From: Promicromonospora sp. MEB111
GTDB taxonomy: Bacteria > Actinomycetota > Actinomycetes > Actinomycetales > Cellulomonadaceae
Reading direction: 5' to 3'
Length of the DNA: 64,000 nt
NCBI RefSeq assembly: GCF_030209445.1
Contig: NZ_JARVSD010000028.1
Coordinates: 124,001-188,000 of the forward strand
Each line of letters opens with the position of its first letter. The first letter of the stretch is position 1. The notes under the pieces were generated by a model. That model did no database searches and was not told where the DNA came from. It saw only the letters and a list, made by a program, of their open reading frames with translations. Below are positions 33,373 to 41,697 of this stretch, piece by piece. The position numbers and the translations under genes were made by a program.

Positions 33373-34389
33373 TCAGCCGTCCTCGGCGGCGGGGCCGGGC
33401 GCCGAGCTCTCCCGTTCGGTCAGCACGGGGGCGAGCAGCCGGGTCTCGGACGGCTGCTCGCCCTCGAGGCGTGCCATCACCATGTCCACGGCCACCTTGC
33501 CGATGCCCTCGGCGGGCAGGTCGATGCTGGTCATCGGGATGCGCTGGGACAGCGCCACGTCCGTGGGGCACACGGCCACCACGGACATGTCCCGGCCGAC
33601 CACCCGGCCGCGCTCGGCCAGCCGGGACAGCACGTGGGGCAGGGCGCCCTCGTTGTGCACCACGATGCCGGTGGTGTCCGGGGCCGTGGCCAGCAGCGTG
33701 TCCACGGCGGTCGCGGCGCCCGACGGCGACGAGTCGCACGCCTCCACCTTGACCGTCACGCCCGACCCGCGGGCCTGGTCGCGCAGGCCCCGCATCATGC
33801 GCTCGGCGTAGGAGGTGTGCCGCCGCAGCACCTCGGGCGGGGAGCCGATGAGCGCCACGTCGGTGTGGCCCGTCTGAGCGAGGTGCCGCACGGCGAGCCG
33901 GCCTGCGGCCTCGAAGTCGAGGTCCACGCAGCTCAGCCCCTCGGGGTCCTGCGGCAGGCCGATAAGCACCGTGGGCTGTTTGGCGGCGGCCACCAGGGGC
34001 ACGCGCGGGTCGTCGGCCTCGATGTCCATCATGACCAGCGCGTCCACCATCGAGCCGCCGGTCACGCGGTCCAGGCCGCTCACGTCGTCCTGCGTCAGCA
34101 GCAGCACGTCGTGGTCGAAGTCGCGCGCCCGGGTGACCACGCCCGCCACGAACTGCATGATGACCGGCACGTTCACGCCCACGCGGAGCGGCGCCATCAG
34201 CGCGATCACGTTGGTGCGGGAGGAGGCCAGCGCCCGGGCGCCGGCGTGGGGGCGGTAGCCGAGCTTCTCGATGGCGCGCTCGACCCGTGCCCGGGTGGGT
34301 GCGGAGATGGGCCGCTTGCCCGAGAGCACGTAGGACACGGTCGAGGTCGACACCCCCGCCGTCCTCGCGACGTCGTCGATCGTAGCCAC
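33373..34389 (-). CDS. LacI family transcriptional repressor
   Basis: 338 residues: N-terminal helix-turn-helix ATIDDVARTAGVSTSTVSYVLSGKRPISAPTRARV with hinge helix GARALASSRT, then a periplasmic-binding-protein-like sugar sensor domain. The HTH residues are those of the group binding AAGCGCTT-centred palindromes. GTG start with AAGGGAG upstream. It lies between the two importer operons and diverges from the second; GAAGCGCTTC sits at its own predicted start of transcription, so self-repression is likely. It probably controls all four operators in the island. Confidence 0.92.
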   Translation of the reverse strand: MATIDDVARTAGVSTSTVSYVLSGKRPISAPTRARVERAIEKLGYRPHAGARALASSRTNVIALMAPLRVGVNVPVIMQFVAGVVTRARDFDHDVLLLTQDDVSGLDRVTGGSMVDALVMMDIEADDPRVPLVAAAKQPTVLIGLPQDPEGLSCVDLDFEAAGRLAVRHLAQTGHTDVALIGSPPEVLRRHTSYAERMMRGLRDQARGSGVTVKVEACDSSPSGAATAVDTLLATAPDTTGIVVHNEGALPHVLSRLAERGRVVGRDMSVVAVCPTDVALSQRIPMTSIDLPAEGIGKVAVDMVMARLEGEQPSETRLLAPVLTERESSAPGPAAEDG

Positions 34390-34460
34390 GGTGCTCCCTT
34401 CGGGTCGGTGCCGGTGCAGGTAGCGCGCGGTGCCGGCACACCAGTGTGCCGCATGGTGGG

Positions 34461-34482
34461 GAAGCGCTTCGACAGAAGACTA
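34461..34482 (-). promoter_or_regulatory. Operator and -10 box of the LacI-type repressor gene
   Basis: GAAGCGCTTC (34461-34470), a perfect 10-bp palindrome, lies at the predicted start of transcription. TAGTCT on the minus strand (34482-34477) is a good -10 box; no clear -35 box. Confidence 0.55.
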
Positions 34483-34505
34483 GCGTTTCGTACCGAAAGT
34501 GCCAC

Positions 34506-34551
34506 TGGACATCCGTGAGAGTCTAGGTTTAGCGTGTTGAAACGCTTCGAC
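34506..34551 (+). promoter_or_regulatory. Promoter and operator of the second ABC importer operon
   Basis: TGGACA (34506-34511), an 18-base spacer and TAGCGT (34530-34535) form the promoter. GTTGAAACGCTTCGAC (34536-34551) follows directly and would cover the transcription start; it differs from the palindrome GTCGAAGCGCTTCGAC at two positions. Confidence 0.6.
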
Positions 34552-34592
34552 GATCCGGACGCAGCAGTTCGGACGTGGACCAAGGAGATGCA

Positions 34593-35897
34593 ATGAGGCA
34601 CAAGCGGACGATGACGGTCGTGGCGGCGGCGATGGCCGGCGCCATGGCACTGGCCGGCTGCACCGGCCAGGGCGGCGGCGGTGGCGACACCGACGACAGC
34701 ACGCTCACCATCTGGCACTACGAGAACGAGGACTCGGCGATGGGCAAGGCCTGGGCCAAGGCCATCGAGATCTTCGAGGAGGAGAACCCGGACGTCACGG
34801 TCGACGTCGAGAAGCAGACGTTCGAGCAGATCCAGAAGAACGCCAAGATCGTGCTCACGGGCGACGACGTGCCCGACGTCATGGAGTTCAACAAGGGCAA
34901 CGCGACCGCGGGCCAGCTCGCCGCGCAGGGCCTGCTGACCCCGCTGACCGACGCCGCCACCGAGCGCGGCTGGGACGAGAAGCTGTCCGGCTCGCTCGCG
35001 ACCACGGCGACCTACGACGAGCAGGGCCTCATGGGCTCCGGCGAGTGGTACGGCGTGCCGAACTACGGCGAGTTCGTGGGCGTCTACTACAACAAGGAGA
35101 TGCTCGCCGACCTCGGGCTGGAGGTGCCGACCACCCTCGACGAGTTCGAGGACGTGCTGGCCGCCTTCAAGAAGGAGGGCATCACGCCGCTGGCCGAGGC
35201 CGGCGCCGAGTACCCGCTCGGCCAGCTCTGGTACGAGCTCGTGCTCGCCTACGGCGACCGCGCCCTGGTGGACGACTACCAGCTCTTCGCGAACGACGTC
35301 GACTTCCACAACGACGCGATGACGCAGGCCACCGAGAAGCTCGACGAGTGGATCGAGAAGGGCTACATCGCCTCCGACTCCGCGGCGCTGACCGCCGAGG
35401 ACATGGGCGTCTCGTTCATCGACGGCACCTACCCGCTCATGGTCAGCGGCTCGTGGTGGTTCGGCCGCCTCGCGGCCGAGACCGAGGCCGACTGGGGCCA
35501 GTTCAACTTCCCGGGCAACACGCTGCACACCGGCTCGTCGGGCAACCTCTGGGTGGTCCCGGCCAACGCCGACTCCCCGAGCCTGGCCGAGGAGTTCATC
35601 GACATCACGCTGCGCCCCGAGGTGCAGAACGTGCTGGCCACCGAGGGCGGCCTGCCCGTGGCGGGTGACGCCTCCGTGATCGAGGACGAGCGCACGCGCG
35701 AGCTCACCGAGAACTTCCAGGCGATCCTGGACGAGGACGGCCTGGCGTACTACCCCGACTGGCCCGTGGCCGGCTACTACGACGTGATCGTCAGCGAGCT
35801 GCAGTCCCTGGTCAACCGGTCCAAGACGCCAGCCGAGGTGCTGGACGGGCTGCAGAGCTCGTACGACGAGGGCAAGGCCGACCTGCTCGATGGCTGA
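34593..35897 (+). CDS. ABC importer sugar-binding lipoprotein
   Basis: 434-residue binding protein of the MalE/UgpB-like class. Sec-type lipoprotein signal MRHKRTMTVVAAAMAGAMALAGC, then a Gly/Asp-rich linker and SBP domain (LTIWHYENEDSAMGKAWAKAIEIFEEENPDVTVDVE). Acidic throughout. ATG 34593 has AAGGAG five bases upstream; GTG 34575 in frame lacks one and would break up the signal peptide. First gene of the operon binding protein-permease-permease-GH31-GH1. Confidence 0.93.
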   Translation: MRHKRTMTVVAAAMAGAMALAGCTGQGGGGGDTDDSTLTIWHYENEDSAMGKAWAKAIEIFEEENPDVTVDVEKQTFEQIQKNAKIVLTGDDVPDVMEFNKGNATAGQLAAQGLLTPLTDAATERGWDEKLSGSLATTATYDEQGLMGSGEWYGVPNYGEFVGVYYNKEMLADLGLEVPTTLDEFEDVLAAFKKEGITPLAEAGAEYPLGQLWYELVLAYGDRALVDDYQLFANDVDFHNDAMTQATEKLDEWIEKGYIASDSAALTAEDMGVSFIDGTYPLMVSGSWWFGRLAAETEADWGQFNFPGNTLHTGSSGNLWVVPANADSPSLAEEFIDITLRPEVQNVLATEGGLPVAGDASVIEDERTRELTENFQAILDEDGLAYYPDWPVAGYYDVIVSELQSLVNRSKTPAEVLDGLQSSYDEGKADLLDG

Positions 35898-36867
35898 CAC
35901 CGCTGTGACCGACCGGCGCGCGCGGGCGGACCAGCGCCCGCGCGCGCCGCGCGGGACGCGCCGCCGTCGGGCGCCGTGGGTGGGGTACCTGCCCTACCTG
36001 CTGCCCGGCGCGGTTGCGTTCGGCGTGGTGATCGGCTACCCCCTGCTGACCAACGTGTACTTCAGCCTGTTCAAGTGGCGCGGCGGCATGGCGCCGCTGC
36101 GCTGGAACGGGCTGGGCAACTACGTGGACCTGCTGGGCGACGACAAGTTCTGGACGTCGTTCGGCAACTCGCTGGCGATGATCGTCGCGATGGTGCTGGT
36201 GCCCACGCTGCTGGGGCTGGTGCTGGCGGCGGTGCTGTTCGACTACCTCGGACGGCGGTTCGGCGAGCGCGTCTCGTCGGTGCTGCGGGCCACGTACTAC
36301 CTGCCGCAGATCCTGCCCGTCGCCGTGGCGGGTGTGCTGTGGAACTGGATCCTGAACTCCCAGACGGGCGCGCTCAACGTGATCCTGCGGGGCATCGGCA
36401 TCGAGTCGCCGCCCAACTGGCTGGGCGACCCGAGCACGGCCCTGCCGTCGGTGATGCTCGTGCTGATCTGGGTCCAGATGGGCTACCCCGTGGTCATCTT
36501 CATGGCGGCGCTGCAGCGCGTGGACCCGGAGCTGTACGAGGCGGCCGAGCTCGACGGCGCCGGCTGGTGGGACCGGTTCCGGGCCATCACGGTGCCCCAG
36601 ATCCGCCCCGAGACCTTCGTGGTGACGCTGACCTGCACGGTCGCGGCGCTCAAGGTGTTCGGGCCCATCTACGTGCTGACGCGCGGCGGGCCCGAGAGCT
36701 CGACCCTGGTGCCCAGCTACTACTCGTACCTGAACTTCTTCGACAAGTCCCAGGTCGGCTACGGGTCCGCGATCGCCACGGTGCTCACGCTCGTGATCGT
36801 CGCCGTGGCCCTGATCATCCTCGGCCTGCAGAACCGGGCCGAACGACGTGAGAGGGAGGGGGTCTGA
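35890..36867 (+). CDS. ABC importer permease (MalF/UgpA type)
   Basis: 325 residues with a 25-residue basic N-terminus, six membrane helices and coupling loop YEAAELDGAGWWDRFRAITVPQ. The ATG overlaps the binding-protein frame by eight bases, a sign of coupled translation. Pairs with the next permease. Confidence 0.93.
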   Translation: MADTAVTDRRARADQRPRAPRGTRRRRAPWVGYLPYLLPGAVAFGVVIGYPLLTNVYFSLFKWRGGMAPLRWNGLGNYVDLLGDDKFWTSFGNSLAMIVAMVLVPTLLGLVLAAVLFDYLGRRFGERVSSVLRATYYLPQILPVAVAGVLWNWILNSQTGALNVILRGIGIESPPNWLGDPSTALPSVMLVLIWVQMGYPVVIFMAALQRVDPELYEAAELDGAGWWDRFRAITVPQIRPETFVVTLTCTVAALKVFGPIYVLTRGGPESSTLVPSYYSYLNFFDKSQVGYGSAIATVLTLVIVAVALIILGLQNRAERREREGV

Positions 36868-36868
36868 C

Positions 36869-37753
36869 ATGGCCGTCGCCACAGACCTGCGACCCGCCCA
36901 GGTGCGGGCCACCGCCGTCGACTCCCGGTACCGGCGCGGCGCGGGCCGCTGGCTCGTGCTGGCCGCCGCGGTCCTGGTGGGCCTCGCGGTGCTCGCGCCG
37001 TTCGGGATCATGCTGCTCAACGCGTTCAAGTCGCCGCAGGACTACGCGGCCAACGGGCCGCTGTCCCTGCCGTCGGGCCTCTATCTCGACGGCGTCGTGG
37101 CCTTCTGGGAGCGCACCGACTTCCCGGTCAAGCTCTGGAACTCGGTGTTCATCTCGGCCGTCGTGGCCGTGCTGGGCGCGCTGCTGTCGTTGCTGAACGC
37201 GTACGCGATCGGCATCGGCCGCGTGAAGGGGCGGCTGTGGATCATCGCCCTGTTCCTGCTGGCGAACATGCTGCCGCAGGAGGCGCTGATCTACCCGCTG
37301 TTCACCATGGCGCAGTCCGTGGGCCTGTCGAACTCGCAGTGGTCGGTGATCATCATCTTCACCGTCATCCAGTCGGCGTTCGGCACGTACCTGCTGTCGT
37401 CCGTGCTCGGCACGTTCCCGCCCGCGCTGCTGGAGGCGGCCGCCCTGGACGGCGCGAGCCGCTGGCGCATCCTCTGGCAGGTCGTCTTCCCGATCGTGCG
37501 GCCCACGCTCTCGGTCCTGATGATCTTCTTCTTCATCTGGACCTGGAACGAGTTCTTCATCCCCCTGGTCATGCTGACCAGCAACGACACCCAGACCATC
37601 CCCATCGCCCTGGCGTCCCTGCAGGGCGACCGGATGATGGACGCGCCCACGATCAACGCGGGCTCGCTCGTGTCGCTGGTGCCGGCCGTCATCTTCTTCC
37701 TGATCTTCCAGCGCACCCTGACCCGGGGCGTGACCGCGGGGGCGGTCAAGTGA
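36869..37753 (+). CDS. ABC importer permease (MalG/UgpE type)
   Basis: 294 residues, six membrane helices, N-terminal APFGIMLLNAFKSPQDY and coupling loop LEAAALDGASRWRILWQVVFP. ATG 36869 has AGGGAGGGGG upstream; an in-frame GTG at 36848 inside the previous gene is less likely. As with the first importer there is no ATPase gene; a shared MsiK-type ATPase encoded elsewhere is the usual solution in actinobacteria. Confidence 0.93.
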   Translation: MAVATDLRPAQVRATAVDSRYRRGAGRWLVLAAAVLVGLAVLAPFGIMLLNAFKSPQDYAANGPLSLPSGLYLDGVVAFWERTDFPVKLWNSVFISAVVAVLGALLSLLNAYAIGIGRVKGRLWIIALFLLANMLPQEALIYPLFTMAQSVGLSNSQWSVIIIFTVIQSAFGTYLLSSVLGTFPPALLEAAALDGASRWRILWQVVFPIVRPTLSVLMIFFFIWTWNEFFIPLVMLTSNDTQTIPIALASLQGDRMMDAPTINAGSLVSLVPAVIFFLIFQRTLTRGVTAGAVK

Positions 37754-37817
37754 CCGCGCCCCGCCGCGCGTCCCGCACGCCCCACGTCGCCGAGCGAGAA
37801 GCAACGAGGTTCCAGTC

Positions 37818-40094
37818 ATGAGATTCACCGACGGCTACTGGCAGCTGCGTCCCGGCGTCGAGGTGCTCCGGCCCCGCGACGTCGACTCGGTCGAGGCCGG
37901 CGACGAGACCCTGACCGTGTACGCGCCGACCGCGCCGATCACCAAGCGCGGCGACACCCTGAACCGCCCGCTCGTGACCGTCACGTTCGACGCGCCGGCG
38001 GACGACGTCATCGGCGTCCGCATCGAGCACCACCAGGGCCGCCGCGACCCCGGCCCGCACTTCGCGGTCAACCGGGAGCCGGGCGTGGTCAAGGTCGTGA
38101 CCCCCGCCGCTCCGGGCGAAGGCCCCGCCGAGCTGACGTCGGGCGGCCTCACGGCCCGCGTCTCGACCGACGGCGAGTGGCAGGTCGACTTCGTGGCGGG
38201 CGGCGAGGTGCTCACCACCTCGTCGGCGCGGAGCGTCGGGCTGGCCAGCACGCCCGAGGGCGACTTCGTGCACGAGCAGCTCGGGCTGAGCGTCGGCGAG
38301 CACGTCTACGGGCTGGGCGAGCGGTTCGGCGCGTTCGTGAAGAACGGCCAGAGCGTCGACGTCTGGAACGAGGACGGCGGCACGGCCAGCGAGCAGGCCT
38401 ACAAGAACGTGCCGTTCTACCTGACCGACCGCGGCTACGGCGTGTTCGTGGCCCATCCCGAGCGGGTGTCGTTCGAGGTGGGTTCCGAGGTGGTCAGCCG
38501 CACCCAGTTCTCGGTGCCGGGGCAGACGCTGCAGTACTACGTGATCCACGGGCCCACCCCCGCCGAGATCCTGCGCCGGTACACGGCGCTGACGGGTCGG
38601 CCCGCCGTCGTCCCCGCCTGGTCGTACGGGCTGTGGCTCTCCACGTCGTTCACCACGGACTACTCCGAGTCCACGGTCATGAGCTTCGTCGACGGCATGG
38701 CCGAGCGGGACATCCCGCTGTCGGTGTTCCACTTCGACTGCTTCTGGATGCGCCAGTTCCACTGGTGCGACTTCGTCTGGGACCCGGCCACGTTCCCGGA
38801 CCCCGAGGGCATGCTGGCCCGTCTGCACGAGCGCGGCCTGAAGGTCTGCGTCTGGATCAACCCGTACATCGCCCAGCGCTCCCACCTGTTCCGTGAGGGG
38901 GCGGAGAAGGGCTACCTGGTGACCACGGCCGACGGCGACGTCTGGCAGTGGGACAAGTGGCAGGCCGGCATGGCGCTGGTCGACTTCACCAACCCCGAGG
39001 CCGCCGCCTGGTACCAGGACAAGCTGCGCGTGCTGCTCGACCAGGGCGTGGACTGCTTCAAGACGGACTTCGGGGAGCGCATCCCCACCGACGTCGTCTG
39101 GCACGACGGGTCCGACCCGCAGCGCATGCACAACTTCTACGCCTCGCTCTACAACAAGACGGTGTTCGACCTGCTGGAGCAGGAGCGGGGCAGCGGCGAG
39201 GCCGTGCTGTTCGCCCGGTCGGCCACGGCGGGCACCCAGGCCTTCCCGGTGCACTGGGGCGGCGACTGCGAGTCCACGTTCGTGTCCATGGCGGAGTCCC
39301 TGCGCGGCGGCCTGTCGCTGTCGCTGTCCGGGTTCGGCTACTGGAGCCACGACATCGGCGGGTTCGAGGGCACGCCCGACCCGGCCGTCTTCAAGCGGTG
39401 GACGGCGTTCGGCCTGCTCTCCTCGCACTCCCGCCTGCACGGGTCGAGCTCGTACCGCGTGCCGTGGGCGTTCGACGACGAGGCCGTCGACGTCACGCGC
39501 AAGTTCACCCGGCTGAAGATGCGGCTCATGCCGTACCTCGGCCGGGCCGGCCACGTGGCCGCCGCGGAGGGCCTGCCCGTCATGCGCCCGATGGCGCTCC
39601 AGTTCCCCGGGGACCGGACGGCGGCGTCCGTCGACACCCAGTACATGCTGGGCCCGTCGCTGCTGGTCGCGCCGGTGTTCGGCGAGTCCCGCGCGGAGTA
39701 CTACCTGCCCGAGGGGGAGTGGACGCGTCTGCCGGAGGTCGCCGCGGAGGGCCTGGCCCCGACGGTCAGCGGGTCCCGCTGGGTGGCCGAGGAGCACGGG
39801 TTCGACACCCTGCCGGTGCTGGTGCGGCCCGGGACGGTGCTGCCCGTCGGCGCGCGCGACGACCGGCCCGACTACGCGTGGGCCGAGGGCGTGACGTTAC
39901 GCTGCACCCGTCTGCCCGAAGGGTTCGACGAAGAGATCCTGGTCCCCGGTGGCACCGGCGCCCCGGCGACGTTCCGTGTGCGGTACGAGTCCGGCGTCGT
40001 GCACGTGACCAGTGCTGACGCTCCTGGCGAATGGAGCGTCGAGAACGAAGGCAAGACCGTTCGGGCCACCGGCCCGGGAGAGGTGGCACTGTGA
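37818..40094 (+). CDS. yicI: GH31 alpha-xylosidase (YicI-like)
   Basis: 758-residue cytoplasmic enzyme close in length and motif positions to E. coli YicI (772). Nucleophile D417 lies in CFKTDFGERIP, identical in layout to YicI D416; the acid/base is D483 in HWGGDCES. FHFDCFWMRQFHWCDFVWDP, which shapes the xylose-binding -1 site in YicI relatives, is present, so alpha-xylosidase is more likely than alpha-glucosidase. The expected substrates are isoprimeverose and xyloglucan oligosaccharides with a free alpha-1,6-xylose at the non-reducing end. ATG, 64 bases after the permease; stop overlaps the GH1 start. Confidence 0.93.
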   Translation: MRFTDGYWQLRPGVEVLRPRDVDSVEAGDETLTVYAPTAPITKRGDTLNRPLVTVTFDAPADDVIGVRIEHHQGRRDPGPHFAVNREPGVVKVVTPAAPGEGPAELTSGGLTARVSTDGEWQVDFVAGGEVLTTSSARSVGLASTPEGDFVHEQLGLSVGEHVYGLGERFGAFVKNGQSVDVWNEDGGTASEQAYKNVPFYLTDRGYGVFVAHPERVSFEVGSEVVSRTQFSVPGQTLQYYVIHGPTPAEILRRYTALTGRPAVVPAWSYGLWLSTSFTTDYSESTVMSFVDGMAERDIPLSVFHFDCFWMRQFHWCDFVWDPATFPDPEGMLARLHERGLKVCVWINPYIAQRSHLFREGAEKGYLVTTADGDVWQWDKWQAGMALVDFTNPEAAAWYQDKLRVLLDQGVDCFKTDFGERIPTDVVWHDGSDPQRMHNFYASLYNKTVFDLLEQERGSGEAVLFARSATAGTQAFPVHWGGDCESTFVSMAESLRGGLSLSLSGFGYWSHDIGGFEGTPDPAVFKRWTAFGLLSSHSRLHGSSSYRVPWAFDDEAVDVTRKFTRLKMRLMPYLGRAGHVAAAEGLPVMRPMALQFPGDRTAASVDTQYMLGPSLLVAPVFGESRAEYYLPEGEWTRLPEVAAEGLAPTVSGSRWVAEEHGFDTLPVLVRPGTVLPVGARDDRPDYAWAEGVTLRCTRLPEGFDEEILVPGGTGAPATFRVRYESGVVHVTSADAPGEWSVENEGKTVRATGPGEVAL

Positions 40095-41527
40095 GTGCAC
40101 GGAGTTTCCCCGGCGATTTCCTCTGGGGATCGGCGACCGCGTCGTACCAGATCGAGGGAGGCGCGACCGAGGGCGGGCGCGGCCCGTCCATCTGGGACAC
40201 GTTCTCGCACACGCCGGGCCGGACGCTGAACGGCGACACGGGTGACGTCGCCGACGACCACTTCCACCGCTGGCAGGAGGACGTCGAGCACATCAAGAAC
40301 CTGGGCCTCGGCGCCTACCGGTTCTCGATCGCGTGGCCGCGCGTGCAGCCGGGCGGCTCCGGCGAGTTCAACGCCGAGGGCATCCGGTTCTACTCGGACC
40401 TCGTGGACGGGCTGATCGCGGCGGGCGTCAAGCCCGTCGTCACGCTCTACCACTGGGACCTCCCGCAGGAGCTGGAGGACGCCGGCGGCTGGACCAACCG
40501 CGAGACCGCCTACGCGTTCGCGCGGTACGCCCGCAAGATGGCCGAGGAGCTGGGCGACCGCATCGACGTCTGGACCACGCTCAACGAGCCGTGGTGCACG
40601 GCGTACCTGGGCTACGGCTCGGGCGTGCACGCGCCGGGCCGCACGGAGCCCCTGGCCGCGCTCCAGGCGGTGCACCACCTCAACCTGGCGCACGGCCTCG
40701 CCGTCCAGCAGATCCGCGAGGTGCTCGGCGACACCGCCAAGACGTCGATCACGCTGAACCTGCACGTGTTCCGGCCGGACGACCCGTCGTCCGCGGTGGA
40801 CCAGGGCGCCGTCCGCACGGTGGACGCGCTGGCCAACCGGGCCTTCCTCGGGCCGGTCCTGGAGGGCGCCTACCCCGCGGACCTGCTGGAGAACACCGCC
40901 TCGGTGACCGACTGGTCGTTCGTGCAGGACGGCGACCTGGAGGCCATCGCGCAGCCGCTCGACGTGCTGGGCGTCAACTACTACTCGACGGCGCGCGTGC
41001 GGCACTTCTCCGGCGAGGGGGAGCGGCAGCAGGCCGACGGGCACAAGGACTCCGCGGGCACGCCGTGGATCGCGGCCGACGACGTCGAGTTCCTGCCGCA
41101 GCCCGGCCCGTACACCGCCATGGGCTGGAACATCGAGCCGGCCGGCCTCACGGACCTGCTGGTCTCGCTGCGCGACAGCTACCCCGACCAGCCGCTCATG
41201 GTCACCGAGAACGGTGCCGCCTTCGCGGACACCGTCGTGGTCGAGGACGGCGTGGCGCGTGTCCACGACGTCGAGCGCGTCTCGTACCTGCACGACCACG
41301 TCGAGGCGCTCGGGCTCGCCCGGGACCAGGGCGTGGACGTGCGCGGGTACTTCGCGTGGTCGCTGCTCGACAACTTCGAGTGGGCCTACGGGTACGACCG
41401 CCGGTTCGGCATCATCCGCGTCGACTACGAGACGCTGGAGCGCACCTGGAAGGACTCGGCGCACTGGTACCGCCGTCTGGCGACGACGAACACCCTGCCG
41501 ACGGTCGACGAGGTGTCGCCGGCCTGA
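40091..41527 (+). CDS. bglB: GH1 beta-glucosidase
   Basis: 478-residue retaining beta-glycosidase of normal family length. Acid/base E166 in TLNEPWC, nucleophile E373 in MVTENGAAF, and the N-terminal signature FLWGSATASYQIEGG. No signal peptide. GTG start overlaps the GH31 stop (GTGA), so the two enzymes are made together: the alpha-xylosidase would strip xylose and this enzyme would split the cello-oligosaccharide core. Beta-galactosidase activity is also common in the family and cannot be excluded. Last gene of the operon. Confidence 0.94.
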   Translation: MSARSFPGDFLWGSATASYQIEGGATEGGRGPSIWDTFSHTPGRTLNGDTGDVADDHFHRWQEDVEHIKNLGLGAYRFSIAWPRVQPGGSGEFNAEGIRFYSDLVDGLIAAGVKPVVTLYHWDLPQELEDAGGWTNRETAYAFARYARKMAEELGDRIDVWTTLNEPWCTAYLGYGSGVHAPGRTEPLAALQAVHHLNLAHGLAVQQIREVLGDTAKTSITLNLHVFRPDDPSSAVDQGAVRTVDALANRAFLGPVLEGAYPADLLENTASVTDWSFVQDGDLEAIAQPLDVLGVNYYSTARVRHFSGEGERQQADGHKDSAGTPWIAADDVEFLPQPGPYTAMGWNIEPAGLTDLLVSLRDSYPDQPLMVTENGAAFADTVVVEDGVARVHDVERVSYLHDHVEALGLARDQGVDVRGYFAWSLLDNFEWAYGYDRRFGIIRVDYETLERTWKDSAHWYRRLATTNTLPTVDEVSPA

Positions 41528-41583
41528 CGTTCTGCCCCGCCGGGCCTGGCGCCGCCGGCCCGGCGCCGCCGGCCCGGGGCCGT

Positions 41584-41639
41584 CGAACGTAGGGATCGTC
41601 GCCGCATGCGCCCGTATGCGGCGACGATCCCTACGTTCG
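41584..41639. terminator. Perfect 24-bp hairpin after the GH1 gene
   Basis: 41584-41607 pairs with 41616-41639 without a mismatch around an 8-base loop. No T-run. Probable terminator of the importer/glycosidase operon. Confidence 0.75.
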
Positions 41640-41685
41640 TACCCGACGAGTACGGGCACCGGTGATGACGGCGCCGGCGACGGGA

Positions 41686-41691
41686 TACCTT
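41686..41691 (+). promoter_or_regulatory. -10 box for a likely leaderless serine hydrolase transcript
   Basis: TACCTT ends six bases before ATG 41698; no Shine-Dalgarno is present. Confidence 0.5.
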
Positions 41692-41697
41692 CTGCGC

